A DNA stretch of 25,849 nucleotides from assembly GCA_020848855.1 (NCBI GenBank), contig JADLHH010000030.1, positions 1 to 25,849 on the forward strand. Direction: 5' to 3'. A program made the translations under genes and the position numbers. Within the stretch, counting starts at the first letter, position 1. Each line of letters begins with the position of its first letter. The DNA is from Anaerolineae bacterium. Lineage in GTDB: Bacteria; Chloroflexota; Anaerolineae; Aggregatilineales; Phototrophicaceae. This document shows positions 1-7,792 of this stretch, piece by piece. Below the pieces are notes generated by a model. It saw nothing but the letters and a program-made list of their open reading frames with translations. It did no database searches and was not told the DNA's origin.

Positions 1-1436
1 ATGTGGTAATTGGTGATCTGCGAGTCGAGGTAGCCCAGAGCGCCCAGGAACGCCGAACCGTTGTCGTCGTTGTCGATCAGTACGGTGCCGTCGGCGCTGA
101 CCAGCGCCACATACGAGTCGAAGTCGTTGGTCAAGCCGCGCACCGAAATCGTTACCCAATCGCCTGCCCGCGCGTCCAAATCGAGGCTGTAGGTCTCGCC
201 GCTCGTCACCGAGCCGAGTTCGACCTGTTCGGTTGGCAGCCCGGTCGGCGCGTCAGTCGCTGCGCGCTCGACTGTCAGCGTGAAGCCGCCGGAACTGTCG
301 AGGTAGCCGCGCACGTCGACTTCGTAGCGCCCGCTCTCGTCAAGGATCAGGTTGTAGATGCGGGCGTCGGTCGCCTGCAGATCGGGATCGGTCGTGCCGT
401 AGTCGTCGTTATCGGCGATGAACGAGTCGTTCAGGTAAACGGCGATTCGCGGGTCAAGGTCGCCGGATGCCGCCTGCGCCGTGATCGTGTAGACATCACC
501 GGCTTCCGCCTCGAAAGCGTAGGTGTACACGTCGTTGGTTTCGACCGTCCCCTGCACGACATCCCGGCTTTCGGCAGGCGGCTGCGTTGGGATGGTTGGC
601 GGCGTGGTCGGCTGGAGTGGCTGGGTCGAGCCGTCGCCCCGGTCGATGCTCAGCTCGAAGTCGCCGCCGATCCCGGCAAAGCCGCTGATCTGGATGGTAT
701 ACGTGTCGGTCTTGGGAATCTCAACATCGACGATCTGCGAGTCGTAGGGTCCCAATGTGGGATCGTTGAGCGTGTGATCGTCGTTGCTGGCGATTTCGCT
801 CTCGCTGCTGTCGAGCAGCGCGACTTTCGGGTCAAGCTGGTTGTCGCGCGCCCGAACGGTGATCGTCAGCACTTCGCCTTCGTTCGCCTGAATGGTGTAG
901 TTGAACACGTCGTTATCCGGCACGCGGTCGTTGACCGTCTCGCTGGCGGGCGGCTGTTCCGGCGCGCTGGCGCTTCCGGTTGACACCACGATTTCAACGT
1001 CGCCTTCCACGCTGGCGTCGAAGTTGCGCACCTGAATGAGATAGCGCCCCGAATCGCTCAGGTTGAGGTCAGCGATCAATGCGTCGCGCGGCGCGAGGTC
1101 GGTACGGCTGGTACGATGGTCGTCGTTTTCGGCGATGCTCGCACCGGTCGGGTCGATCACCGTCAGCAGCGGGTCGAGAACCCCATCGGCTTCCAGACTG
1201 CGGGCGGTAATCGAGATGATTTCCTCGCCGCTGGTCTTGTAGCCCAGGTTGACCGGTACGTCGCCGACCAGATGAACGGTCACCGGCGTATCTTTGCGAA
1301 CCGGCACTTCGCCGGCGGAGGCTGCCGGGGTTGGCGTTCCGGCAGTGGGGCTTTCCTCACCGCCGCTCTGCGCCAGCACCGAGGGTACGAACACAAGGAG
1401 CACAAACAAGAGGACAATAATGCGTGTTTTCATCAT
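1..1436 (-). CDS. secreted protein with four PPC-like beta-sandwich repeats (3' end cut by window edge)
   Basis: The minus frame starting at 1436 is open to the left edge, giving 478 visible residues and no stop. It begins MMKTRIIVLLFVLLVFVPSV, a signal peptide ending near LAQ (residue 23), then a Pro/Thr-rich linker. Four similar units follow, each with a DP-x-hydrophobic strand and an NDD motif: DPLLTVID..AENDDH (about 88-107), DPKVALLD..ASNDDH (202-221), DPRIAVY..ADNDDY (328-346) and DSYVALV..IDNDDN (440-459). This is the pattern of bacterial pre-peptidase C-terminal (PPC) domains, which usually accompany secreted enzymes; no catalytic domain is visible in this part. Pro/Thr-rich linkers near 268-289 and 392-403 separate units. 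ATG at 1433 is an equally possible start; AGGTG lies just upstream. A 326-codon plus-strand frame over the same bases is a shadow. Function unknown; extracellular binding or a missing enzymatic C-terminus are both possible. Confidence 0.85.
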   Translation of the reverse strand, partial: MMKTRIIVLLFVLLVFVPSVLAQSGGEESPTAGTPTPAASAGEVPVRKDTPVTVHLVGDVPVNLGYKTSGEEIISITARSLEADGVLDPLLTVIDPTGASIAENDDHRTSRTDLAPRDALIADLNLSDSGRYLIQVRNFDASVEGDVEIVVSTGSASAPEQPPASETVNDRVPDNDVFNYTIQANEGEVLTITVRARDNQLDPKVALLDSSESEIASNDDHTLNDPTLGPYDSQIVDVEIPKTDTYTIQISGFAGIGGDFELSIDRGDGSTQPLQPTTPPTIPTQPPAESRDVVQGTVETNDVYTYAFEAEAGDVYTITAQAASGDLDPRIAVYLNDSFIADNDDYGTTDPDLQATDARIYNLILDESGRYEVDVRGYLDSSGGFTLTVERAATDAPTGLPTEQVELGSVTSGETYSLDLDARAGDWVTISVRGLTNDFDSYVALVSADGTVLIDNDDNGSAFLGALGYLDSQITNYH

Positions 1437-1453
1437 TTTCACCTGCGAAGCAA

Positions 1454-1483
1454 AAAGGGGCTGACATGACAGCCAGCCCCTTT
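1454..1483 (-). terminator. rho-independent terminator of the upstream secreted-protein gene
   Basis: A perfect 10-bp inverted repeat (AAAGGGGCTG at 1454-1463, CAGCCCCTTT at 1474-1483) with a 10-base loop. Read on the minus strand it is followed by a run of five T. It lies 37 bases beyond the stop at 1520 and ends only 18 bases before the start of the PPC-repeat gene, so it could also act as an attenuator between the two genes. Confidence 0.85.
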
Positions 1484-1519
1484 GTCACCACTTGAGACTA
1501 TGAGCGGTCTACCGCCCGA

Positions 1520-2422
1520 CTAGGACGACATCGGTGTAGCGCCTTCGGGCACTTCAATCGTATAGCGGTCGCCGAAGCCGCCCAGGTTGAGCGCGAAATT
1601 GAGCGTCACACCAGCGCCGGGCGCGACAATGTCCAGCGGGATATTGACGTCCAGCGCGGTCGAGGTCATCATGTCCGCCTCGACATTCTGCGTCAGGTCG
1701 ACAGTCGCTTCGCTGAACATAGCGCCCATCATCGCTGCCATCTGCTGGATTTGCGCATCGGTCATTTCGGTCCCGGACGAGCCGCCCATCGAACCGGCGA
1801 CCAGCGGGGCAACCGCCGGGCTGGAGATCAGCGCGGAAATATCCAGGCTGAGGGTGTAGGTGTCGCCGGCGCGGGTCAGGCTCAGGAAGTCGGACGCCTT
1901 CATATCCTCGAAGCCTTCCATCATGCCGGACAGGTCGCCCATGGACGACATATCGCCGGAGGCAAGCGCCGACGGATCGACCGGCACACCTTCGGACGAG
2001 GCGAGACCGCCGAGCATCGACGAGGCTTCTTCGAGCGTCATCGACTGCCAGCTTGAGCCATCATTCACGTAGACATTGCCATCGACAACGCGAATGCCGA
2101 ACGTAATCGGAGTTTTCTCGCCGGAGGAAGTGGCAGTGCCGGTCACATCAAGCTGCAAACCGGGGTTTTCCGGGTCGGCGATGACAACACCGCTGCCAGT
2201 AAGCGCGACGGAAACGTCGCCGCCTTCGTCAGCCATGCCGGTCACACCTGCCGACAGACTGAAATCGAGGCTCATCGAGCTTGCAGAGAAAGTGGCTTCA
2301 TTCGCTGCCACCCAGGCATCGAAGTCTGTCTGGCTGGCTCCGAGTGTATCCTGGGCAAGCGCGGCGGGCACGACGGCGAGCACCAGCGCCAGCAGTAAGA
2401 GGGCTACACTTAACTTCTTCAT
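1520..2422 (-). CDS. secreted protein of unknown function, Met/Ser-rich
   Basis: 300 residues starting MKKLSVALLLLALVLAVVPA with a signal peptide cleaved after ALA (about residue 23) and no lipobox cysteine, so probably exported rather than lipid-anchored. The mature part alternates beta-like stretches (MSLDFSLSAGV, VSVALTGSGVV, LQLDVTGTAT, GIRVVDGNVYV) with a flexible Met/Ser/Gly-rich middle. The order 'strands, DGNVYVNDGSSWQSM, helix' faintly recalls LppX/LolA-like lipid-carrier folds, but this is only a resemblance. AGGAG lies 11 bases before the ATG. A good promoter is upstream (2490-2519) and a terminator follows the stop. It shares orientation with the PPC-repeat gene, suggesting two exported proteins made from neighbouring units. 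Confidence 0.8.
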   Translation of the reverse strand: MKKLSVALLLLALVLAVVPAALAQDTLGASQTDFDAWVAANEATFSASSMSLDFSLSAGVTGMADEGGDVSVALTGSGVVIADPENPGLQLDVTGTATSSGEKTPITFGIRVVDGNVYVNDGSSWQSMTLEEASSMLGGLASSEGVPVDPSALASGDMSSMGDLSGMMEGFEDMKASDFLSLTRAGDTYTLSLDISALISSPAVAPLVAGSMGGSSGTEMTDAQIQQMAAMMGAMFSEATVDLTQNVEADMMTSTALDVNIPLDIVAPGAGVTLNFALNLGGFGDRYTIEVPEGATPMSS

Positions 2423-2489
2423 TGCGTGATTTGCTCCTGAAATATTCGGTGAAGAGGACGACGGATTAGGAGTGCAGTCGCCTTAAACC

Positions 2490-2519
2490 AGTGTACGGGT
2501 GATTCACCGCGTTTGTCAA
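2490..2519 (-). promoter_or_regulatory. sigma70-type promoter for the secreted-protein gene
   Basis: On the minus strand TTGACA (2519-2514) is followed after 18 bases by TACACT (2495-2490), with the start codon about 68 bases further on. The -35 is perfect consensus and the -10 matches at four of six positions. Confidence 0.65.
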
Positions 2520-2564
2520 ACAAAAAGGATTAAAAAAACTATAAAAACGAGCGATACGTTTCCC

Positions 2565-3446
2565 TCACGGTTCCATCGCGTGGCTGACGACCGGCAGGCG
2601 CGGGTCGATGCTTTTCCAGCCCGCCTTGACCCATGCATATGCCGGGTCATCGCTGTTGGCGAGCGACTGCGCCGACCCCGCCAGAAAGTTGAGATAGTAG
2701 GTCGTGTAGCCGTGCGCGCTGACGACCGGGTGATAGCCTTCGGGAACCAGCACGCAGTCGTGGTTCTGCGCCATCATCACCGCGTCGATGCTCCGGCTGT
2801 CGGTATAGACGCGCTGGTAGGCGTAGCCTTCCGGGCGGTCCAGCTTGTAGAAGTAGATTTCTTCGAGGTCGGCTTCGAGCAGCCTGCCCTGCGCGTCGAC
2901 GCGGTGCACGTCGTGCTTGTGCGGCGGGTAGCTCGACCAGTTGCCGCCCGGCGTGTACACCTCGACGGCGACGATCCGCTGGCAGTCGAAGCCGGGCGGC
3001 ATAATGCTGTTGATCTGGCGCGAGGCGTTTTCGCCGCCGCGCAGCTCGATCTGGCTGTCCTGCGGCGTGACCAGCCGCGCCGGGTGGTCTTCTTCGCTGG
3101 CGACCCAGCACGACGCGACTTCGAAGCCGTCCGTCAGCGCCTCAATCTCGAAATCAACGCCCCGCGACAGGTAGACGGCATACGGCATCCCGCTGAATAC
3201 GTTCGGTCTTCGCCCGACGCGCTCGAAATCGCCCTGGCTGGTGCGAATTGTGGCGACGCCGCCCAGGATGACGTGCGCGTACTCGTTGTCGGCGGTGCTG
3301 GCGCTCCACGTTTCGCCCGTGTTGAGCCGCCGCGCCGCCATGTTGAGATACTGCCAGCCCGCCTGGGCAGCCGAGACCTGCGCGAAAATCCCGTTCTTGC
3401 CGTCATCCTGCGACCGGATGAGCATCGTTTCGGCGGTGTAATTCAT
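2565..3446 (-). CDS. iolB: 5-deoxy-glucuronate isomerase
   Basis: 293 residues matching the IolB/KduI cupin family over its full length. IolB converts 5-deoxy-D-glucuronate to 2-deoxy-5-keto-D-gluconate in myo-inositol catabolism (cytoplasmic). The signature GGNWSSYPPHKHD is at about 167-179, supplying two metal-binding histidines (176, 178). EEIYFYK (195-201) and GYHP (237-240) supply the other expected ligands. AAAGGA precedes the ATG. No other iol gene lies in the window, so this copy is an orphan here. A hairpin with operator-like symmetry lies just upstream (3467-3489). KduI is the alternative family member, but the PPHKHD context favours IolB. Confidence 0.92.
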   Translation of the reverse strand: MNYTAETMLIRSQDDGKNGIFAQVSAAQAGWQYLNMAARRLNTGETWSASTADNEYAHVILGGVATIRTSQGDFERVGRRPNVFSGMPYAVYLSRGVDFEIEALTDGFEVASCWVASEEDHPARLVTPQDSQIELRGGENASRQINSIMPPGFDCQRIVAVEVYTPGGNWSSYPPHKHDVHRVDAQGRLLEADLEEIYFYKLDRPEGYAYQRVYTDSRSIDAVMMAQNHDCVLVPEGYHPVVSAHGYTTYYLNFLAGSAQSLANSDDPAYAWVKAGWKSIDPRLPVVSHAMEP

Positions 3447-3466
3447 GGATCAGTCCTTTCAAGTGC

Positions 3467-3489
3467 CGGGCGAAACAAAGTTTCGCTCG
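3467..3489. promoter_or_regulatory. inverted repeat upstream of iolB (possible operator)
   Basis: GCGAAAC AAA GTTTCGC (3470-3486) is a perfect 7+3+7 inverted repeat, extended by two to three pairs on each side if one G-T pair is allowed. It starts about 20 bases upstream of the iolB ATG. A TTGACT box (minus, 3507-3502) lies upstream, with a poor -10 candidate overlapping the repeat, so a repressor binding here could block transcription. A 5' UTR hairpin is the alternative. Confidence 0.45.
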
Positions 3490-3542
3490 TGCCGAGTACC
3501 GAGTCAAGAACAATACCGCATACCGGACAGACAGCGTACTTT

Positions 3543-3576
3543 CTCAGCCCTCAGTCCTCTTCCCTCAGTCCTTTTT
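3543..3576. repeat. CTCAGTCCT-type dispersed repeat, copy 1
   Basis: A run of imperfect CTCAGTCCT units in the gap between iolB and the permease gene. Over 34 bases it matches 25503-25536 at 29 positions, including a shared CCTCAGTCCTTTTT. It is followed by further CTCAGCA units up to the permease stop codon. Confidence 0.6.
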
Positions 3577-3591
3577 CCTCAGCACTCAGCA

Positions 3592-4545
3592 CTAGATTGG
3601 CGGTAGCGCCCGCTGGCGCACGGTCAGCGCCTGCGCTCCCCGCAGCGAAACCCACGTCAGTGCGGCATACAGCGCCATGCACGCGAACAAGCCGAGCACA
3701 TAATAGAAGGATGACGCGCCGCTGCCGGCATTGGTGCCGATGATCGCCAGCATCCCGCCGTCCAGCGGCGTGATGAACAGCGCCGGGATCATCGAGGCGA
3801 GCGCCGGCTCGATATCGCCGAACGGCAGCATGAACGATACCATCACCATAGCGAGCGACAGCACGATCGTGCCAAAGTGGAACGCCATGCCGACGCGGTA
3901 CGCCGTCACCTCGCTCCTGACCACCAGCGACGCCAGCAAGCCGAGCGTTCCGGCGAATGCCGTGTACGTCAGTGGGAAGACGGCGGTTACCACCGCGATC
4001 AGGATGACGCTCAGCAGCGGCGGCTGGGGATAGTAGGGATTCGCCTGCGCGGATGCGCCCAGCGTGCCGACCCACAGCGCTAGGCAGAATCGGAGCAGCA
4101 GCAGCGGGCGGTATACCTGCCAGAGTGTTTTCATCGTCGCCCACCACTTGCCGTACACGATGCGCCGCGCATCGACGCCGGTCAGCAGCAGGCTTTCCCA
4201 GGTGCGCCCCTGTTTTTCGCGGGCGATGGATGTCGAGGCAAGCTGCAGTCCGGCGACTGAAAACGACAGATGATGGATCATGATCAGCCCGCCGATCAGG
4301 ACGGTCAGCGTGCCGAACCAGCCGCGCAGCAGTTCTTCGAGGTCGCGGGCGTTTACGCCCAGCAGTCGGGCAAGCTGTGGCAGTGCGAACAGCAGGCTCA
4401 GGCTGGAGAGCAGCGCCGTGCCCAGGGCAAAGCTGAACAGCACCGACCAGCGCCGCCATTTCAGGCTTAGGGATGCGCGCTGCTGGTGGCTCAGTTCCGC
4501 TCGCGCGATTGGGTTGTCGCCCAGCGACTGCGGGAGTGATGCCAC
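3592..4545 (-). CDS. ABC-2 type transporter permease
   Basis: 317 residues with about six or seven hydrophobic segments (around 35-55, 76-98, 147-165, 176-206, 221-241, 250-270, 279-300). Between the second and third lies SIAREKQGRTWESLL (106-120) followed by a short helix ending GKW. This cytoplasmic 'REK..GT.E.LL.TP' loop is typical of ABC-2 export permeases, where it contacts the ATPase. No ATP-binding gene is next to it in this window, so the partner is elsewhere or the protein works with a remote subunit. The start is GTG at 4545, with AGAGG seven bases before it; the overlapping ATG at 4547 is out of frame. Substrate unknown. Confidence 0.8.
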   Translation of the reverse strand: MASLPQSLGDNPIARAELSHQQRASLSLKWRRWSVLFSFALGTALLSSLSLLFALPQLARLLGVNARDLEELLRGWFGTLTVLIGGLIMIHHLSFSVAGLQLASTSIAREKQGRTWESLLLTGVDARRIVYGKWWATMKTLWQVYRPLLLLRFCLALWVGTLGASAQANPYYPQPPLLSVILIAVVTAVFPLTYTAFAGTLGLLASLVVRSEVTAYRVGMAFHFGTIVLSLAMVMVSFMLPFGDIEPALASMIPALFITPLDGGMLAIIGTNAGSGASSFYYVLGLFACMALYAALTWVSLRGAQALTVRQRALPPI

Positions 4546-4659
4546 ATCCTGCCTCTCGTCCGTTCGTCGTTCCGGGGGCGCTGGTGTATCGTCAGTGCAG
4601 TATTTCGGCGCTCCCCTACGTCTATTCTAGTATGGGAATCCGGCGGAGATCGGTAACGA

Positions 4660-5259
4660 GTGGGCGTGAAACGTTCAGATAACTTTACACACGACCCAGC
4701 CGGCGGTGTCACCGGCGACTCCGCTGGCGACTCTGCCGGGCGCTTTCAGACGGTGTACACCGCGTACCTGCCGCGCCTGTACGGCTACGTCGCAGCGCGC
4801 GTCGACGACGCGGCGGAAGCCGAAGACCTGGTCTCCGAGATTTTTCTGAAGGCGGTGAAGCACTTCGACCAGCTTCAAGCCGCCGACGCGCTCACCACCT
4901 GGCTGTTCACCATCGCCCGGCGCACCGTCGCCGACCACTACCGCCGGCGCAGGCTGCCCGCCGTCCCCTACGATGCCCTCGAAGATGCACCCGCCGACGA
5001 CCCGCTGCCGGATGTCGTGCTGGCGCGGGCGGAGAATGCGGCGCACATCCGCCAGTTGGTCAGAACGCTGCCGCCGCGCCGTCAGGAGGTGCTGGTGCTG
5101 CGTTTCTTCGCCGGGCTGCGCAACCACGAAATCGCCCGCGTGCTCGAACTGGACGAACACACCGTCGCGTCGCACCTCGCGCGCGGGCTGAAGGATTTGT
5201 ACGCCCGGTATCAGGCGTCGGAAGTCGAGGAACGAGAAGATGCAGACGGAACACGATGA
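4660..5259 (+). CDS. ECF-family RNA polymerase sigma factor
   Basis: 199 residues with the two-domain ECF layout. Region 2 spans about 29-97 (YTAYLPRLYGYVAARV, AEDLVSEIFLKA, TWLFTIARRTVADHYRR). Region 4 spans about 125-182 (LPPRRQEVLVLRFFAGLRNH, EIARVLELDEHTVASHLARG), with a helix-turn-helix for -35 recognition. The linker is acidic and Pro-rich. The chosen start is GTG at 4660; GTG at 4666 is possible, and the first 28 residues are a low-complexity extension. The next gene begins inside its 3' end (20-base overlap) and encodes a membrane protein with an ECF-partner layout, so the pair is probably sigma plus anti-sigma. I could not identify a convincing autoregulatory ECF promoter in 4546-4659. 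Confidence 0.9.
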   Translation: MGVKRSDNFTHDPAGGVTGDSAGDSAGRFQTVYTAYLPRLYGYVAARVDDAAEAEDLVSEIFLKAVKHFDQLQAADALTTWLFTIARRTVADHYRRRRLPAVPYDALEDAPADDPLPDVVLARAENAAHIRQLVRTLPPRRQEVLVLRFFAGLRNHEIARVLELDEHTVASHLARGLKDLYARYQASEVEEREDADGTR

Positions 5260-6445
5260 TGCCCGGTTTGCCGCGCAGGTCGAGCGGCTGCTCACCGGCG
5301 CGGATGATCACGGCTTGGACGACGAGCTGGCGCGGTTCTGCCGACAGGTCGCCGCTGCCTGCCCTGCGCCCGGTACAGAATTCGCCGAGGCGCTGAACGG
5401 ACGTTTGCGTAGCGAAATTGAGAAACAGGAGGGACGATTGATGTGGCGAATGAAACATACCCGGCTGACGACCAAAATCGCGCTGGCGCTGGTGGCGGCG
5501 CTGGTGATCGTCACGGTGGCTTACGCGGTCGATGCGCTGTTGCAGCGGATCATCAACTATGACGCCGGGCTGAAAGCGGTCAATGACGCCGAATTGGGCA
5601 CGCCGCTGAACCTCAGCCAGACGGTTGACGACTTGACCGTCAACTTGCAGTGGGTCTACGCCGACGAGAACCGGATCAGCCTCGGCTACGTCGTCAGCGG
5701 CGAAGGTCCGCTCGACAGCCCGGCGCAGGATTACTATCCCCGTGATATGGTGCTGAGCGACGGCGATGGCAACGTGTTCCCGTCCGCCGGGGGCATGGGC
5801 TACACTGGCGAGGGGGGCGAAGCCGCGCAGGTCTCCTCGTTCGACACGTCAAAGGTCGGGTCGCTGCCCGAAACGCTGAACCTGCATCTGGAGCTGCGCG
5901 TCGAAATCATGACCCATGATGCACGCGCGACTCTCGAAGCCAAACCCACGCCCGCCCCGGATGCGACGTCCGTTGTGGAACAGATCGGTCCCGGCGACTT
6001 CCCATTTTCGGGTCCGTATGGTCCCTTCGTTTTCGACTTCAGCGTCAGCAGCAAGCCGAGCCGGATCATCAACTTCAACCAGACCGTGACCGATCAGGAT
6101 GTGCCGATCACGCTCAAGCGGGTCATCATCGCGCCGTCGCAGACCCGCGTCGAAGTCTGCTTCGACCCGCCCGTCGAGAAAGAAGGCGGCTGGGCGCTGA
6201 TCCCGTTCCTGTCGATCAACGGCAGCGACCTGCTGACCGAAAACCCGCCGGTCGCGCCGGGCGAGCAGTTGCTCGAAGGCACGAACTGCCATTCGCTGAT
6301 TTACAACGCGGCGTTTGGCGACCGTACCGGCGACTGGTCGCTGCGGATTCAGGAATTGGTCGGCTTCGGGGCGTCCGGTGCAGATGCCTTGCAGACGCGC
6401 ATCTCCGGGTCGTGGGTGTTCCACTTCACCGTGAACGCGGAGTAG
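5240..6445 (+). CDS. probable membrane anti-sigma factor with C-terminal extracytoplasmic domain
   Basis: 401 residues. Residues 1-72 are cytoplasmic and helical, and may bind the sigma factor. A single transmembrane helix follows at about 77-99 (KIALALVAALVIVTVAYAV), then a large beta-rich outer domain. This layout matches DUF4179-type proteins encoded after ECF sigma genes. The classical zinc-binding HxxxCxxC anti-sigma motif is absent, although C34 and C41 lie in the N-terminal part. The ATG at 5240 overlaps the sigma gene by 20 bases and is preceded by GAGG, consistent with coupled translation. The outer domain would sense an envelope signal; which one cannot be read from the sequence. 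Confidence in the sigma partnership is from position and topology, not from a recognised binding domain. Confidence 0.72.
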   Translation: MQTEHDDARFAAQVERLLTGADDHGLDDELARFCRQVAAACPAPGTEFAEALNGRLRSEIEKQEGRLMWRMKHTRLTTKIALALVAALVIVTVAYAVDALLQRIINYDAGLKAVNDAELGTPLNLSQTVDDLTVNLQWVYADENRISLGYVVSGEGPLDSPAQDYYPRDMVLSDGDGNVFPSAGGMGYTGEGGEAAQVSSFDTSKVGSLPETLNLHLELRVEIMTHDARATLEAKPTPAPDATSVVEQIGPGDFPFSGPYGPFVFDFSVSSKPSRIINFNQTVTDQDVPITLKRVIIAPSQTRVEVCFDPPVEKEGGWALIPFLSINGSDLLTENPPVAPGEQLLEGTNCHSLIYNAAFGDRTGDWSLRIQELVGFGASGADALQTRISGSWVFHFTVNAE

Positions 6446-6454
6446 CGAATTGTG

Positions 6455-6484
6455 TGTAGGGGCGGGTATTAGATGAACCCCGCC
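6455..6484. repeat. TGTAGGGGC palindromic element, copy 1
   Basis: TGTAGGGGCGGGT followed by a short loop and ACCCCGCC; arms GGCGGG (6461-6466) and CCCGCC (6479-6484). It lies between the convergent ends of the anti-sigma and iron-permease-like genes, directly before a copy of the second hairpin family. Confidence 0.6.
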
Positions 6485-6509
6485 GCCCGAACCCGCGCGG
6501 ATGTTCGCG

Positions 6510-6580
6510 CCCTTCCCTGAAATCGGGGAAGGGAGGCGCTGCGCAACCGCGCGACAGGCAAACCGCAGGTTTGCACGGGG
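6510..6580. repeat. second hairpin-repeat family, copy A
   Basis: Two stem-loops: CCCTTCCC / GGGAAGGG (6510-6517, 6526-6533) around a TGAAATCG loop, and GCAAACC GCA GGTTTGC (6558-6574), followed by CGGGGT. The same order is seen at 16040-16090. It lies between convergent genes and could terminate transcription on either strand. Confidence 0.6.
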
Positions 6581-6601
6581 TAAAACGGTGCTGATTTCCG
6601 T

Positions 6602-6982
6602 TCAGGTCGGCGGCGGGACAGCAGTGTCGCTCCGTTCGCGAAAGCGGCGGAACTCTGCTTCAAGCTGCGCCAGTTCCTCGTCGGACATATCTTCCAGGTC
6701 GACCATATTGTCGCGCGCCTGCTCCGCCGAGCGGATCAGTTCGTCCAGCTTCAGGTGAATCGCCTTGGCATCGCGGTTCTGCGTGTTCTGGATCAGAAAG
6801 ACCATCAGGAAGGTGACAATCGTCGTCCCGGTGTTGATGACGAGCTGCCAGGTATCGGAAAAGTGGAAAATCGGTCCGGTAATCGCCCAGACGACGATGA
6901 TGCCCAGCGCGACGATGAAGCTCCAGGGCGAGCCGACAATGCCGGATATCGTGTGCGCGAACTTGCGGAACATCTCGTTCAT
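6602..6982 (-). CDS. low-affinity iron permease-like small membrane protein
   Basis: 126 residues from the chosen ATG. Two hydrophobic segments (about 16-35 and 45-65) flank a short loop, followed by VFLIQNTQNRDAKAIHLKLD and an acidic helical C-terminus. That sequence is characteristic of the short bacterial members of the low-affinity iron permease (Fet4-like, PF04120) family. Iron transport is established for the yeast protein; for these two-helix bacterial relatives the role is not known. A GTG at 6997 would add five residues (MGCGA), but the family start and the ATG at 6982 (MNEMFRKFAH) fit better. A good extended -10 box lies about 54 bases upstream (7036-7044). Confidence 0.82.
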   Translation of the reverse strand: MNEMFRKFAHTISGIVGSPWSFIVALGIIVVWAITGPIFHFSDTWQLVINTGTTIVTFLMVFLIQNTQNRDAKAIHLKLDELIRSAEQARDNMVDLEDMSDEELAQLEAEFRRFRERSDTAVPPPT

Positions 6983-7035
6983 AGCCCCACATCCCACGGT
7001 ATGTTCAACTGGCGCGGATCAATCTAACGAATCAC

Positions 7036-7044
7036 ATTATAGCA
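7036..7044 (-). promoter_or_regulatory. extended -10 promoter for the iron-permease-like gene
   Basis: Minus strand TGCTATAAT (7044-7036) is a perfect TGnTATAAT extended -10 box, followed by GTGATTCG. No good -35 hexamer is seen, as is common when an extended -10 is present. The sequence TATAATGTGA reappears upstream of the App1 gene at 13041-13050. Confidence 0.55.
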
Positions 7045-7093
7045 GCAAGTGATCCAACTGTGCCCGCGAATGTGTGAGGAATTGTGGCGAGGA

Positions 7094-7792
7094 TCAGCTA
7101 TCGTCGTCGCCCAGCCAGGCGTACTTGTCCTGAAGCGCCGCCCAGTAATTGGCGCGGCTCAGCACACGGATGGGGCGAAATTCCGGCAGCAGCAAGCCGG
7201 TAAGCGCGCCTCCGTAGACGCAGCTTGTGTCCAGCGCATAAACGCGCGGCGCGCCCGACGGGTAGAGCAGGGGGAGTGTCAAGCCGAGATAATTGCGATG
7301 CCCGACAACCAGCGGCTTGTCACCATCGTAGAGCGTGTACCAGGGCTGGTCAAAGCGTTCCAGCAGGTAGTTCGCGCCGCTGGTCGCGCCGACGATCACA
7401 GTATCGCGCTGCTGAGCGAGCGGCACGCCCGGCTCGAAAAAGCCATGAACGAGGTCGGCTTCCGGCAGTTCGAGGTAAGCCGGCAGCGAGCGCATGTAGT
7501 CGAGCGCTGCCGGGTAGTCGTCGCTGAACTGCATGATGGCGATGCGCTGCGACTGAGCGAGGTTGGTCTCGCCGCGTTCGGCGCGAATGTGCTTGCGTTC
7601 GTGGTTGCCCATGATCGCGCTGGCGTTGGGGGTGTCGCGGAAGAAACGCAGCACGCGCGGCGACTGCGGTCCACGATCCACCAGATCGCCCACACTGATG
7701 ATGCGGTCGTCCGAGCCGAGCGCCGCCGCGTCGAGCAGCGCCTGAAGCTCATCCCAGCAGCCGTGAATGTCGCCGACGATCAGCGTTTTCAC
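7094..7792 (-). CDS. calcineurin-like metallophosphatase (Ser/Thr phosphatase / ApaH-like)
   Basis: 232 residues when started at GTG 7792. All metal-site motifs are present near the N-terminus: GDIHG (7-11), GDLVDRG (35-41), GNHE (62-65), then VHG and GH further on. These bind the two metal ions in PPP/ApaH-type phosphoesterases acting on phosphoproteins or dinucleoside polyphosphates; the substrate cannot be told. A longer frame to 8041 exists, but its first 83 residues are low-complexity Arg/His-rich and antisense-like, so that start is rejected. The GTG overlaps the stop of the GNAT gene in the sequence GTGA, implying coupled translation. It is the last gene of a three-gene operon with Nudix and GNAT. 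Confidence 0.88.
   Translation of the reverse strand: MKTLIVGDIHGCWDELQALLDAAALGSDDRIISVGDLVDRGPQSPRVLRFFRDTPNASAIMGNHERKHIRAERGETNLAQSQRIAIMQFSDDYPAALDYMRSLPAYLELPEADLVHGFFEPGVPLAQQRDTVIVGATSGANYLLERFDQPWYTLYDGDKPLVVGHRNYLGLTLPLLYPSGAPRVYALDTSCVYGGALTGLLLPEFRPIRVLSRANYWAALQDKYAWLGDDDS

Noticed and set aside
3..983. 326-codon plus-strand open frame at the left edge
   Set aside because: Arg/Val-rich, no family resemblance, and exactly antisense to a frame with a signal peptide and four recognisable PPC-like units.
2499..3743. 414-codon plus-strand frame over iolB
   Set aside because: Antisense to an iolB with complete active-site motifs; composition is typical of an opposite-strand shadow in high-GC DNA.
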